Positions 34,822-48,622 of a DNA stretch of 64,000 bases are shown here, in pieces. How positions within the stretch are numbered: the first letter of the stretch is position 1; each line of letters opens with the position of its first letter. The DNA comes from Spinacia oleracea (taxonomy: Eukaryota > Streptophyta > Magnoliopsida > Caryophyllales > Amaranthaceae). Under the pieces are notes generated by a model. It was not told the origin of the DNA, ran no database searches, and saw only the letters and a list, made by a program, of their open reading frames with translations. The position numbers and the translations under genes are program-made. The stretch covers positions 47,420,027 to 47,484,026 of the forward strand of contig NC_079491.1 in NCBI RefSeq assembly GCF_020520425.1, in the 5' to 3' direction.

Positions 34822-35796
34822 ATTTAATTTGCCCATATTCAACGTATTTTTGTCACTTTATGTATTTTTGTTGATAAGTTAACAAATGCTGAAAATTCTA
34901 AGATAGTCATAATAAAAATGACCATGATAAGGGATTAATTTGGACCACATAAATTGATTTTCTTTTACCTTTTTATTTTATATCTAAAAATCAATTAAAC
35001 AATTTTGTGAAATATGAGAAATCAATTTATTTATTTTTCTGAAAATCAAAAATTAATTCCCAAAATAGGTAAACAACATAATTAGTGATAATTAAGATTT
35101 TGGGTTTTTAATTTTCTCTCTCCTTTCCTTAACCACCTCGCCGGACCAATCTCTCCCACCCCGTCGCAGCCCCCTCCCCTCCCCCCTCGCACGGTCGCAC
35201 CGATGTCCCCCGCCCACCTTTGCACCGACGTCCCACCACGTCGCAGCCCCCTCCCTCCCTCGACGCCCCCTCCCCCACCCTCGTCGACGCCACCTCCCCT
35301 CCCACTTTCGCACCGATCTCTCCCAACTTCTCGGCTAGGATTCCCGGCGGCACAAACCAAATCCAACTCGCGGCTGGGTTGTGGTCGTCGGCGTTTGATC
35401 TGCTGTTCGCACAAACCGAATCCAACAATTTTTGAATGAAAGTTCAAAATTGAATTGAATTATGTCCTTTGCAACCGGTCGCTTGCGTTTAGAGATTAAT
35501 CGCCCAATCAATTGGTTGTATCGTCATCGGACTTTAGGGGTGATACAAATTTGGTGTCTACAACTACCACTAAAATTTGATGCAAATCGATATAAATTTA
35601 TCCCAATTCTAATTTGATTCTGTTTTTTTCACCCAATAACTTGATCGAAAATCTGGAAATAAAATAAAAGTCCTCTGCCAATTTCAAGTTTTTAATGTAT
35701 AATTGTGAGGTAAGGAAAAATTTGATGAACTTGTAGTTGTTGTGATGATAAACATCGTGGAAATTATAACGGAAATGTTGAGTTAAGATTAAGAAT
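34822..35796. other. Intergenic region, C-rich tract
   Basis: An AT-rich stretch is followed by a C- and CCTCCC-rich tract at about 35110-35340, which is open in several frames only because of composition. No gene was recognised. Confidence 0.4.
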
Positions 35797-37394
35797 GGGG
35801 TCTTACCTTTGCAATTTTTCACCATTAAGGACCCAAACTTTCTTTTTACCGTTGAGGACCCGTAAAGTATATTCCGGCCAAAATTAAATAATAAATCTGA
35901 AAGTTTAGTCCCCATGGTTAAAAAGTTAGTCTCTTACACGTGTCAACATATTATTTGCGGTGCAATAAACAAGAAACCAATTAATTCCTGACACGTGTCA
36001 CAGCAAAATGGTGAATTAAATATTTATTTTTATGTTTTAAATTAAAAATTCATTTAGATAATATAATCTAATAATATATTTTTGTGCAACTAATTTTTTT
36101 TATTAATGAAGTAATATTATTTGCTAAAATTCTAATAATATATTTTTGTGTACTCTATATTTTGATTATTATTACTACTTAATTGTTGTTGGATCTATAT
36201 TCCTATACAGAATAATCTATACATTTGATAACATTCTTACCGTACTCAACATATATTTTACTCTTTTTTTTTTTAACTTATGGAGATCTTAATAATCTTA
36301 ACGGACCTAACAATCTTAACATTCTGTTTTTAATATTATTATTTTTACAATGTTCTTAAATCTTCAGAGTAACTCGGAGTAACTCATCGTCATCAAATCA
36401 CCTAAGTAACTCGTATTAACTCATGATCATCAAATTGGGGATTTCTCTTGTTGTTGGTCAATGACTGTGGTTTATTGCTTTCGTTTTTTTTTTTTATGTT
36501 TTTCATTTCTTTCATTTTTAGCTACTGCTTGTACTTTATTTAGGGGTTTTTGCCTCTCTTATTCTCCAAAAAATAGAAAAAATCAAATTACGACTTTTTT
36601 TTTGGGTGCAAACGAAAAAACATGACAGAAAAGAGAAAAATAGAGTACGAATGTCCTTTTTAAATAAAAAAATCATATGGATTATAAGAATTATGTGAAT
36701 GATAGAAAATATACATATTTTTCAGAAATAAGTTACATATTGTAATATACAAATTATGATACTTCGTATTAAATATTTCTCTCTTTTTATTAATTCTAAT
36801 AATATTAATTGTACACTTTCTCTGTTCTTATTTAGTTGACACAATTCTTTAATCACGTTTGACAATACACATTTTTATTGTTAATATCTTTAATTTTGTA
36901 AAAGAAAAAAATTATAAAAAGTTGATATTCTAAAAATATTTATCAATGCGAAACAAGATCTCACATGACCATAATAAAATCCGGTCAAAAGAGAATGTAT
37001 GAATAGTGCTAAATTCTATTTGTGTCACGTAAATAAGAACGGAAGAAGTATATGTTAAAAATCAATCACAAGTACTGGCGGTTTAATTTAGAAATCAATA
37101 GTATGAAGTGGAGTATGTTGGAGTAAACAATTACTCCGTAGGAAATAAGGTGATGCACTTGTAAATTGTAATGGGGTAGCCTAAAAAATACAAAGCACAA
37201 ATTTAGGAAGTATTAATTCAATGTAAACTTTCAGATTTTAATTAAATGATTTAAATTATTTTTATTTTATTTTACTTATGTTGTGGTTAAAGGTGAGTTA
37301 AATGTGAGTTAATTTGACGGAAAGTGAAGTTGAAGTCCTAAAGGGTGAAAAAAAGTGCAGTTCCAAAGGATGAAAACTCAAAAGGTGAGTCCCC
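35797..37394. mobile_element. Putative old MULE with degenerate long terminal repeats
   Basis: The left end GGGGTCTTACCTTTGCAATT..., with CACCATTAAGGACCC further in, pairs over about 64 bp with the reversed right end GGGGACTCACCTTTTGAGTT..., with CACCCTTTAGGACTTC. No 9-bp duplication could be found and no transposase is present. The interior is AT-rich and holds the Stowaway at 36814. Confidence 0.5.
36814..37048. mobile_element. Stowaway MITE, 235 bp
   Basis: Inverted ends CACTTTCTCTGTTCTTATTT and, reversed, CTTCTTCCGTTCTTATTTAC; TA is duplicated at 36812-36813 and 37049-37050. Subterminal GTTGACAC pairs with GTGTCACG. Confidence 0.8.
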
Positions 37395-37556
37395 AAACAT
37401 TAGCTTAACTCCGGAAATGCTATACTAGCCTTTGAAGTGGGCCCCAATAACGGTTCCGTTAACTTTGGATATTGGGTATCTCACACGAAGGCTGGTCGAG
37501 TGTAGTTCAAGCAGAATTATACTATTGCGACGAATCACAACTTAAACCGCTTATTA

Positions 37557-38011
37557 GGGGATGTTTGGTTTGCAGTTTTTAACATAGGTATTGCATCTTC
37601 CTGGGAAGTACTAGATAGAGGTGTTGTTTGGTTACCAGGTAGTGAAAAAAGGGGGGAAGTCAAACTTCCTTGGGAAGTTGCAATTCCCACAAAACATGGG
37701 AAATAGCTCACTCACTTCCCCCTTGGTCATTCACACTTCCTAAGTTAATTAGGAATAAAAATTACAAAATTATCCTCCAAAATTAATCATAAAATAGTGT
37801 TTGTAGGAAAACTAGTTAAATTGTTACAATACATGGGAAATAAATCAAGTGAACCAAGCAAGTTATAGGAAGTTAATACTTGGGAAATACAAGTTCCTTT
37901 GTGACAACCAAACAACTAATGGACATTTCCTGGAAGTATACAAGGGAAATAACTTCCCATGAAATAAAATTTCCCATGGCAATTTACTTTCTATGCTAAC
38001 CAAACATCACC
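37557..38011. mobile_element. PIF/Harbinger-type (Tourist) MITE, 455 bp
   Basis: Ends GGGGATGTTTGGTTTGCAG and, reversed, GGTGATGTTTGGTTAGCAT; TTA lies at 37554-37556 and 38012-38014. The interior has repeated GGGAAGT/ACTTCCC-type inverted stretches. Confidence 0.85.
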
Positions 38012-39448
38012 TTAGAACATAAGAAAAAAACACTATGCTAGCCTCATGAGTGGTAACTGGTAAGACATGTAAAATGGTGGTAAAACAATTTATAGGTGGT
38101 AAAATAAAAGTTTGAGATGATAAAATACATATTTGTGTTATAAAATACATATATTAGAATGGATGACCATTATACCCTTACCCCTATATGTGTATATATT
38201 ATATATATGCCTATGGATATGGATGAATATAATAAAACTACCGTACAGTTTCTCTCTTCCTCTCTATCTCTTTCTCTCTACTTTTATAATACGTTATCAG
38301 CATCATTGTTAATCGTTGATGGAAATCAAAGGAAACCGCAATTGAACAAAGGAGAAAATAACTACAAGATTCATCGTTATCGGTTAGTATTACTACGAAG
38401 TAATTACTATATTATTTGGTTTATATTCGTCTTTACTTTCATGATTTTTTTTAAAAACAAGTTCTTTGATTGCATATGATATTTGTTATCATATTATTTT
38501 GGTAAGTCTGTTTTAATTGTTAATTATTTAAATTTCTGATCTATATTCACGTACATGGTAGTATTATTGATGCATGTTTTAGTAATTTGAGGCTTGTGAT
38601 CAATGGAGTCTAATGTGTGCCGCAAATGCATGTATTTCGTAAGTTTAATTTACTTAATTCTATTTTCTTAATGATGTTTGTCGCAATGCAATTGAACATG
38701 ATTGAAGTTTGGTTTTTGATTGAACCTGTTTTTTATTTTATCATTGCAACTTGTAATTATTGGTTAATATTTTATCGTGTAGTCGTTCTCTTAATGTTTT
38801 GATTTCTGATATTAATGCGTTAAATACTTCTCTTTTTGTGATAATCTGTTTGTTCGTATTACCGCACAAAACCGATCATACTTTTGATTGACAGAAACCC
38901 GATGTAAGTAAACAATCGGCTTTTATGTTAACGCACTAGCGTGTTTTGATGTGTGGCAATATAACTTTAGTAACCGCTAATCTTCCATGAGGCAATAACA
39001 ATGTTTTTATTTCTTGATATATTTTATTATAATCGCTTTATATATCAATGTTATTATAATGCTTTATGATAACGTGATTTGATAGAGTAATATGTTAAAG
39101 ACATGTTACTTTAAACAAGTCGGTTATTATGTTAACGCATATGTGCCATTTACTATTGATCTTTATTAATTATTGTTGTAATGGTTAGTTTTAGAGTATT
39201 ATACTTGCATGATTAATATACTCCTATTCTTGGTGTTACTTTACGGTTATGGCCTTGCCGCCTTGGAATTACTTTTCTTGTGGCAGTTGTTTTTACACTC
39301 CGTTTATGTGTTAGTTCTTATTGGAATTATTTTGTATCGTGCATTTGAATGATTATACCCCATTTGAATGTTGTTTCGTATCAAGTTTTTAAAGTGTTGT
39401 AGTTTGAAAGCCCTAAATAATACTTTTATATTATTTTGTGTAGTGAAT

Positions 39449-42400
39449 TATGTCGAATCTTGCAAAGCTCAAAATTGTGGCCCTTGATATTACTGGAAAA
39501 AATTATTTATCATGGGTGAGATGCTGAAATACACCTAGATGCTAAAGGGCTCGGTGACACAATAAAAGAAGGAAATAAAGCAACATGTCAAGATAAAGCT
39601 AAGGCTATGATATTTCTCGCCATCACCTCCATGAAGGGCTTAAAACTGAATATCTGACAATTTAAGATCCACAAATCCTTTGGAGTAATCTAAAGGAAAT
39701 GTATGACCACCAGAAAACTGTGATATTGCCAAAAGCTCGTTATGATTGGTTGCATTTAAGATTACAGGATTTTAAATCTGTGAGTGAATATAACTCAGCC
39801 ATGTTTAAAATTACTTCTCAACTGAAATTATGTGGAGAGAAAATTACTGATGCAGATATGTTAGAAAAAACATACTCCACTTTTCATGCAAACAATGTTG
39901 TCCTGCAGACACAGTATCGAGAAAAAGGTTTTAAAAAATATTCTGAATTGATATCTTGTCTTCTTGTGGCTGAATAAAATAATGAGTTGTTAATGAAAAA
40001 TCATGAAGCACACCCTACTGGCTCAACTCCATTCCCTGAAGCGAATGTGACATCCTATAGCGGGAAAATATCAAAGAATAAAGACCATGCCAGCAGCAGT
40101 GGTCGTGGCCAATGGCGAGGCCGTGGGCGTGGACGTGGTTTTGGTGGCTATGGTAGAGGTCGTGGAGGTTATTACAAGAGCTCACATTCCCACCAGAAGT
40201 GGGACCGCAAAGATGGTAAAGGTGAGAGAGGAAAAAGTGACAATGTGATCAGTGTTTGTTATCGTTGTGGAGGAAAAGGCCATTGGTCACGCGTATGTCG
40301 CACTCCAAAACACCTTGTTGACCTTTATCAATCATCATTGAAGAAGAAAGGAAAGAATGTTGAGACCAATCTTGTATTTGAAGATGGCGAAGGTGATTTT
40401 GAGTCTAGTGATACAACTCACCTAGAAGTTGCAGATTTCTTTAATTCCCCTGAAGGGAATAATTAAGTTTTTAATATGTTGTGTTGGATTTGGTATAGAA
40501 TTGTAGTATTTTAATTATGACATTATGTGTTTAAGTTATGAACTTTGTGATTGTATTATGACTTTATATTCTGTGTGTTTTCTAAGATATTGTATTATTT
40601 TGGGTGTTTTATTTTATAATGGTTATTTTGGACATGTTTAGTTTTGTGACACATATTTTTATTTATTTTGGACATGTTTAGTTTTGTGACACATATTTTT
40701 ATTTACTTGAAGAATATGAATGCCTCTCAAGGTCAATGGGAAATAAATGATGAAGAATTGTGTCTTGCAGACAGTGCAACTACTCATACTATACTTAAGA
40801 ATAAGAAATATTTCTCTCAATTGATGATGAGAAAAACTAGTGTGAGTATTATATCGGGTAGTACAAATATTATAGAAGGCTCCGGAAGAGCAAATATATT
40901 GTTGCCTATGGGAACTAAATTTGTCATCATTGATGCATTATATTCTCCCAAGTCTCAAAGAAATTTATTGAGTTTTAAAGATATTCGAAGTAATGGTTAT
41001 CATATTGAGACAATTAGTGAAGGAAATGATGAATTCCTTCAAATCACGAGCATAACTAATGGCACAAAGACTGTCTTGGAGAAATTACCTACATTCTCCA
41101 CTGGTTTGTACTACACGAGAATTAATTCTATTGAAACACATGCTATAGTAAACCAGAAGTTTACTGATAGCTTCATAGTTTGGCATGACCGGTTAGGCCA
41201 TCCCGGTTCAATAATGATGCGAAAAATCATTGAAAATTCTTATGGGCATTCATTAAAGAGCCAGCAGATTCTCTCTAATAATTTTTCTTGTGTTGCTTGC
41301 TCATAAGGAAAGTTGATAATTCGGCCATCACCAGCTAAGATAAATTTTGAATCAATCAATTTTCTGGACCGTATACAAGGGGATATTTGTGGGCCAATAC
41401 ATCCCCAATGTGGACCATTTAGATACTTTATGGTTTTAATTGATGCATCGACTAGATGGTCACATGTATGTTTGTTATCATCTCGCAACCTGGCGTTTGC
41501 GAGATTACTTGCTCAATTGATTAAATTAAGAGCACATTTTCCAGATACTCCTATTAAGTCTATTCGTCTTGATAATGCTGGTGAATTTACTTCTCAATCT
41601 TTCAAATGATTATTGCATGTCCATTGGGATAAATGTTGAACATCCTGTAGCACATGTTCATACACAAAACGGTCTTGCTGAATCATTAATTAAACGCATT
41701 CAGTTGATTGCTAGACCGTTACTAATGAAATCTAAACTCCCAATTTCTGCTTGGGGACATGCTATATTACATGCAGCAGCATTAATTCGCATCAGGCCAA
41801 CAAATTATCATAAGTTCTCCCCATCACAATTGGTTTTTGGTCAGGAACCAAATATATCCCATTTTAAAATTTTTGGATGTGCAGTTTATGTCCCTATAGC
41901 TCCACCACAACGCTCCAAGATGGGTCCTCAAAGGAGGTTGGGAATATATGTTGGATTTGATTCCCCATCAATAATCAAATATCTTGAGCCAACTACAGGG
42001 GATTTATTTAAGGCTCATTTTGCTGATTGTCATTTTAATGAGTCAGTTTTCTCATGTTTAGGGGGAGAAAATAAACAGCTGGAGAAAGAAATTAGTTGGA
42101 ATGAATTATCATTGTCTCATCTTGATCCTCGTACTAAGCAATGTGAACTAGAAGTTCAAAAGATAATTCATTTACAAAGTTTAGCAAATCAGTTGTCAGA
42201 TGCTTTTACTGACCCAAAGAGAGTGACTAAGTCACATATAACAGATGTGAATGCTCCAATTAAGATTGAGGTCCCAGAAGGACAAAATGAAGTTGCTAAT
42301 GAGTCTAAGGCACGCCAGAAGCGTGGAAGACCAATAGGTTCCAAAGACAAGAATCCTCGAAAAAGGAAAGGAGCAATGGTTGATGATGGTCAAATTGAGG

Positions 42401-44204
42401 ATGCGATCAATTTTAAAGGACCTCTAGAAGAGACTTTAGACATGATAGAAGATGAAATTCAGGTACCTGATAATGAAGAAATTTCAACAAATTATATCAT
42501 GTCTGGAATTACATGGAACCGAAATCAAATCGACGTCGGTGATGTTTTTGCATGCAATGTAGCATTAAATGTTGTGGATGATGATGAGGATCATGAACCA
42601 AAGTCTATTGAAGAATGTAGACATAGAGATGATTGGCCAAAGTGGAAGGAAGCAATTGAATCAGAATTGAAATCTCTTGCAAAAAGAGAATTATTTGGAC
42701 CTGTAGTCCGTACACCTGAAGATGTAAAGCAGTGGGACATAAATGGGTCTTTGTGCGAAAGAAAAATGAAAATGGTGATATTGAAAGATATAAAGCAAGA
42801 TTAGTTGCACAAGGATTCTCACAAAGACCTGGTATTGATTATGAGGAGACATATTCTCCTGTGGTGGATGCAACAACTTTTAGATATATAATTAGTCTGG
42901 CAATGAGAGAGGGACTTGACTTACGCTTAATGGATGTAGTCACAGCTTATTTGTATGGTCCACTGGATAATGATATCTATATGAAACTCCCAGAAGAATT
43001 TAAGTTGCCAGAAGCAACAAAATCAAGTTCTCGAGAACATTTCTCTATCAACTTGAATAGATCTCTATATGGATTGAAACAATCTGGGCGTATGTGGTAT
43101 AATCGCCTTAGTGAGTACTTATTGAAAGAAGGCTATAAGAATGATCCTATTAGCCCATGCATTTTTATAAAGAGATTTGGATCAGGATTTGTTATAATTG
43201 CAGTGTATGTTGATGATCTAAACATTGTTGGAACTCCTGAAGAGATTTCCATGACCGTGGAATGTTTAAAGAAAGAATTTGAAATGAAAGATCTTGGAAA
43301 GACAAAATTTTTCTTGGGGTTACAAATTGAGCACCTAAAGAATGGAATCCTTGTGCATCAAACACATATACAGAAAAGGTGCTAAAAAGGTTCTCTATGA
43401 ATCAAGCACATCCATTGAGTAGCCCTATGGTTGTAAGATCACTTGAAGTGGATAAGGACCCTTTCCGTCCTCGGGAAAATGATGAAGAAATTCTTGGTCC
43501 TGAAGTACCATACTTAAGTGCAATTGGAGCATTGATGTATCTTGCTAGTCATACAAAGACCTGACATATCATTTTCTGTGAATTTGTTAGCAAGGTTTAG
43601 CTCATGCCCAACCCGTAGGCATTGGAATGGGATTAAACATGTACTTCGTTATCTACAAGGTACGAAAGATATGGGTTTGTTCTTTCCTAATTTATCAAAA
43701 GAAGGTTTAGTTGGTTTTGCAGATGCAGGGTATTTATCAGATCCTCATAATGGCCGATCACAAACTGGATATCTATTCACATGTGGAGGTACTGTCATTT
43801 CTTGGCGTTCTATGAAGCAAACTATTGCAGCTACTTCCTCTAACCTTTCTGAGATTTTAGCAATTCACGAGGCTAGTCGTGAATGTGTATGGCTAAGATC
43901 TGTGATTCAGCATATAAGAGAAGATTGTGGTTTATCTTCCGGGAAAGAGGCACCAACAATTTTATATGAGGATAATGCAGCATGTATTGCACAGCTCAAG
44001 GAAGGATACATCAAAGGTGATAGAACAAAGCACATCTTACCAAAATTCTTTTTCACTCATGAACTTCAGAAGAATGGCGATATAAATGTCTTGCAGATTT
44101 GTTCAAGTGAAAATTTGGCAGATTTGTTTACTAAGGCGCTTCCTACTGCTACATTTAAAAAGTTGGTTCACCTCATTGGTTTGCGCAGTCTCAAAGATCT
44201 TTAG
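39449..44204 (+). pseudogene. Copia gag-pol, many frameshifts and stops
   Basis: Recognisable order. Gag starts at 39449 (MSNLAKLKIVALDITGKNYL) and breaks after about 25 codons, resuming at 39699-39977 and 39987-40466, with an RGRGRGRGFGGYGRGRGG tract and knuckle CYRCGGKGHWSRVC. Protease is LCLADSATTHTI (40668-41306), followed by the pre-integrase motif WHDRLGHPG. Integrase spans 41313-42100 (GDICGPI, RLDNAGEFTSQ, NGLAES). Reverse transcriptase lies at 42732-43385 with YVDD and LYGLKQSGRMWYNRL. RNase H ends at 44204 with YEDNAAC and ENLADLFTKALP. Breaks occur near 39505, 39975, 41304, 41605, 42780, 43383 and 43560, plus an intact-looking but duplicated 40-bp segment. The order protease-integrase-RT-RNase H proves copia type. 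It cannot encode a polyprotein. Confidence 0.9.
40623..40706 (+). repeat. 40-bp tandem duplication between gag and protease
   Basis: The segment with GGACATGTTTAGTTTTGTGA occurs twice, head to tail, with a 40-bp period and almost no divergence, suggesting a recent slip or repair event. Confidence 0.85.
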
Positions 44205-44487
44205 TGATGTTGTCATTAGGGGAAGTAAATGCGCGCTGCACTCTTTTTCCCTTAACCATGGTTTTTCCCACCGGGTTTTCCTGGTAAGGTTTTTAATGAG
44301 GCAGCATTTTATGCGCATTGTAAGGCATTGTATTGTTTTGGATAATGGACATCCAAGGGGGAGTGTTATAAAATACATATATTAGAATGGATGACCATTA
44401 TATATTATATATATGCCTATGGATATGGATGAATATAATAAAACTACCGTACCGTTTCTCTCTTCCTCTCTATCTCTTTCTCTCTAC

Positions 44488-46919
44488 GACCGAGCAGGGT
44501 GAGCAAGACGAGTAGTAGGTAGAGGCGTGCTACATCGCTGGTAACCAGCGATCTTTTGGCTCCATACCCAGGGCAAAAGCGTCATTTTACAGGTAATGTT
44601 CACTTTGTCAACAAAGTAACTTCAAAAGTTACTGCTCTTCGTTCCTCATCCCTGAGCTCTCAATCTCTCTCTTGCTTATGCTTCTCCGACATAGACAAAT
44701 CCTCTCCGACGAAGCCGTTACCTCTCCGACAACCACCATCAAGCCGTTTCCTCTCTTCTCAGTTCAAAAACGAAGTTTTCTTCTCCTTCTCTGTTCAAAT
44801 ACGAAAGTCGCCTTCAATATGTGGCTGGAGGTTAGTAATTCAAATCTAATTTGTTGAGTAATTCAATTTTAATGGGTTGTTGTTGAAGTTCTTTAATTGA
44901 TTATTGAAATTGTCTTCTTGACGAAATGAAAATTATCGTCAATTGATGGTTGTTAGTAAATTTGGGGGTTTATTCTAGGGTTTTAGTAAATTTGGGGGTT
45001 TTAGTAAAATTATCGTCAATTGCTGCCTTTTCATATGTGTTCTTCATTTGCTTTCTTCTCGCACAAATTTTCATTGATAATCAAATGTATGGCCTAATAT
45101 TCTGCTCGGCTTTGGATGAAACTATCTCATTGAGGACTGAGCAACAGGTTCTTATGTTTTCGATCTCAAGCGTTTAGAAAACTGTTGTTTTAGGTTAATC
45201 TTGATCAACTCTTCTGGGTTTTGATCAAGCGTTTAGAAAACTGTTGTTTTAGGTTAATCTTGATCAACACAAGGAACGGATACCCAAATATAGCTGTGTC
45301 TTTGCAGTTAATCTTGATCAACTCTTCTGGGTTTTGTTTTTTATTGCTGGGTTTCTCTTCAATTTGGATATTTTTCTTGATTTTTCAATTCAATTTCACT
45401 CATGCCGACTCTTATCAATCACTGTGGTATGTTCTCCGTTCCTTGTGTTCTTGATAAATTTGCTAATTTCTGTGGTTTGATTACTGGGTTTGCTTTCTTT
45501 AATTGAATTTTCAATTGGGTTATTATTTAATTTTGTTAGAATTTGATTACTGAGTTTGCTTTCGTTTATTCAATTTTTATTTGGGTTAATTATTTAATTT
45601 GTTAGAATTTGATTAGTGTGTGATTATATCATGTCCTAATGTAGTTAGTTTCTGATTTGAAATTGATTATACAGTAGTCGTATGAATTGTTGATTAATTA
45701 TGGCCATATACTTTGAATTTCATCGAATTGGGTATTTGTATTTGGGTGCTAGGATTAAATTTTGTTTAGGGTTAAGGCTTTCAACTAGCTAAATCATGAT
45801 TAAAACTGATGAACTGATTTCTTATAGTTATGACTAGACCTGTCAAACGGGTCGGTCGGGTCGGGTTGTAAAAAATTACTTTCGGGTTCGGGTTGAATCA
45901 GGCCGGTCACTTTCGGGTTCGGGTTTACAAATGCTTGTTCAAGACCCAGAACTTTCGGGTTCGGGTCGACCCAACGGGTTGAGAGATTTTAAAACGCGCA
46001 TTATATTTTCATTAATTTAGGTGATAAATATACAAAATATTGGCACAAATTAACAAATTTTCCTACGAAAGTTTATATTTAGTCAAATTCAACGATAAAA
46101 TGACGTATAATTCAAATTAAAATCATATTACACACAACAATAGTAAAAACAAGTTGTCTATTATGCTTAAATTTTCTCATATTCTCATTTATTACTATAA
46201 ATACAATGATTTTCAATCGGTCGGGTCCAAAACGGGTTCGGTCGGGTTTTGACCCATTCCTTTTTGGGTTGTTCGGGTTCGGATAAAATCGGGTTACGGG
46301 TCACAAAATCTTGTTCAGGACCCAGTATTTTTGGGTCGGGTTCGGGTCGGTTTTCGGGTCGGGTCGATTTTTGACAGCTCTAGTTATGACCATGCTTGTG
46401 AAATCAGTGAGTGTGCTTTTCAAATTAGTTAGACAAAATATTCTTAATCTTGGATTAGGAAAATTTGTAAGTATTACCTACTCATTTACTTCTTAATATT
46501 GAACATTTTTCAAGTGTTTTTTATGGTATTTAACAAATTAAAACCTTAAAATTTATGGTATTTAACAGATTAAAACCTTAAAATTTATGGTATTTAACAG
46601 ATTAAAACCTTAAAATTTACAAGCTTGATGTAAATTGCGCAAATACAAAGCCAACAAAAGCTACAATAAGAATAGAGAAACATGAAAGGTTATACCGTAT
46701 TAGGTAGACAAATTAACCACCCTTGAGAAAGAAATGCAGGCTTTCAACTTAAAGTATCTTTGTATGCAATGTGATTAAAGTATCTAAGGGTATGTTCCCT
46801 TTGTTGCTGATGGTTCTTTTGTTGCTGTAACAAAGTAGATATCATAGTTGGTAAGAAACTTATGCTATTCTCAGTACATCTAATTTTGTACTCTGTATTA
46901 TTATTAGGTTTATCTGAAT
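44488..46919 (+). other. Upstream region of the Ulp1-type gene
   Basis: 44600-44830 is CT-rich and leader-like; a short possible first exon MWLE (44819-44830) is followed by GTTAGT. A 59-bp direct duplication lies at about 45167 and 45226, with a third partial copy near 45307. Three 32-bp units (TTATGGTATTTAACAGATTA type) lie at 46521-46618. A hAT MITE sits at 45835-46382. No other coding was recognised. Confidence 0.45.
45835..46382. mobile_element. hAT-type MITE, 548 bp, GGGTCGGGTTCGG-rich
   Basis: Ends TAGACCTGTCAAA and TTTGACAGCTCTA are inverted repeats with one mismatch. A perfect 8-bp duplication GTTATGAC flanks it (45827-45834 and 46383-46390). Both subterminal regions are runs of CGGGTCGGGT/CGGGTTCGGG; the middle is AT-rich. 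No transposase is present. Confidence 0.9.
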
Positions 46920-48622
46920 GAGGAAGGGGCCGTGGACGAGGAAGGGGTCGTGGACGAGGGAGGGTAGAACCACAACTAAGTGCAAGAAAGGTATGTTCCT
47001 CCCCTCTCCATCTTCTTTATATGTCAAATGGGTGTTATTTGTGAGTTAATTTTTATGTGTTTTATAATAGTTAAACTTCGATAACACCGACTTTGATGAG
47101 GAGCCTAGTGGAAGTGATTCTGAATATACCGGTCAAAGTGATGAACAGGTAACTTAATTCCAAGCATTACCGTCTTTTTACTTGTATAGATCTTATGAAG
47201 TTGTTTCATTTATTCTTATTTGGATGCAGCCATCCCCCGAGAAAAAAGAGCTTCCTAAAAGAGCAAAGGTGGTTGCTAATGTGTGTAGAGTAAGTGGTCA
47301 TTTCCTTGTTGAATATCTAGTGAGTTTACAAGAATTGAAATAATTTAATTTGTGTTATTTAACTCAGGATAATAGTAGCACTAAGGGGGGTATGATGAAG
47401 GCGGCTAACACAGTTATTCAAAAACGCTCTCAGGAGATGAATAAAAAGGTAGGACCACTTTGACGACTTTCATTAAATGAATGTCTTAGTGTGAGTGATG
47501 TGAAACTGATATTCTTATTTTTGTGTATGCAGCCTCCTAATCAGAACTGTGCTGTTGAGGCCCTTGGAAGAATATTAGGAGCGTTCGATGATAGGAAAAG
47601 GAACTTAGTTAATGAGATGGGATTTGCTGGCCTATTTAGTATGATTGATAAAAGGCTACCGTCAAACCTAACCTATTGGCTATGTACAAGGGTAGATGTG
47701 GCTCTCAAGTCTTTTATGTCTCCAGACGGGGTCCAGTTTCCTCTAAACCCCATTCAAGTCCATTGGGTTCTCGGGATTCCAATGGGACCGAGACCGGTCC
47801 CAACTACAACTGTCGATGAGAATCTTGAAAAAGACATTATGAATAAGTACCAGACTGTACACAAGAAAGGTGGTGGCATAACCAAAAAGACTTTGATGGA
47901 ATATGTGGAGGGTCCTTGTGAAGATGACAACGAGTTCAAGAGACTCTTTTTGCTGCTTGCTTTAGACTCGGTACTTACCCCCACCACATGTCATCGACTG
48001 AGTATGAAATTTTTCCACTGTGTTGCTGTTGCACATAAAGCCTCTGAGTATGACTGGTGTAGTCTTGTCCTTGACCAATTGTTGCATGCTGTTGGAAGCT
48101 TCAGTACACGGTTCTACGCAGATGGTTATGCTAGAGGATGTGGTGGATGCTTAATATTTCTGGCAGTAAGTTTTTAATCCTTATGAATCATGTCTTATCA
48201 TTGCATTTAATATCTTTATACCACTTTATCATATATTTTTATATGATTGCATTAAAAATTGGGTTCTTTGTAAAGTAAAGTTGGAAAGTAACGTTTATGC
48301 GTTGACAGATTTTCTACCTAGATCGACTTAAGAGACCGCCTGTTGATTGGGGTGTGTTTCCGAGAATGAGGGTATGGACAATAGAAGAGATGAATAAGGC
48401 ACAGAATCTGGATCGTCTTCCATCCCGGGATTATGGGTGTGTAGGGGTAAGTAATATTCATTGAAATGTCTAGTTATTCGTAACGTACTTATAATATTTA
48501 TCTTGTATTAAAATATTTATAATGTATGTGCATAGTGTGTTGATGTCGCTTACGGCCATACCCATCCAATGATGAAGGATATTATGCCCGGGAAGAGGAT
48601 AACCTCGACTGAGGTTGATAAG

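Larger units (their letters stand above)
38136..44487 (+). mobile_element. Ty1-copia retrotransposon with very short LTRs, decayed
   Basis: The 5' LTR is 38136-38291 (156 bp; starts TGTTATAAAATACATATATT, ends about TTTTATAATA, with 10-bp inverted ends). A primer-like motif ACGTTATCAGCA follows at 38291-38302. A purine tract CCAAGGGGGAG (44353-44363) precedes the 3' LTR (44364-44487). The 3' LTR lacks 22 bp near its start and is cut off before the last 10 bp. No matching target duplication was found because of the truncated end. Confidence 0.85.

Noticed and set aside
35082..35447. Open frames in a C-rich tract
   Set aside because: They arise from CCTCCC/CGACG composition, occur on both strands, and show no domain, exon structure or homology that I recognise.
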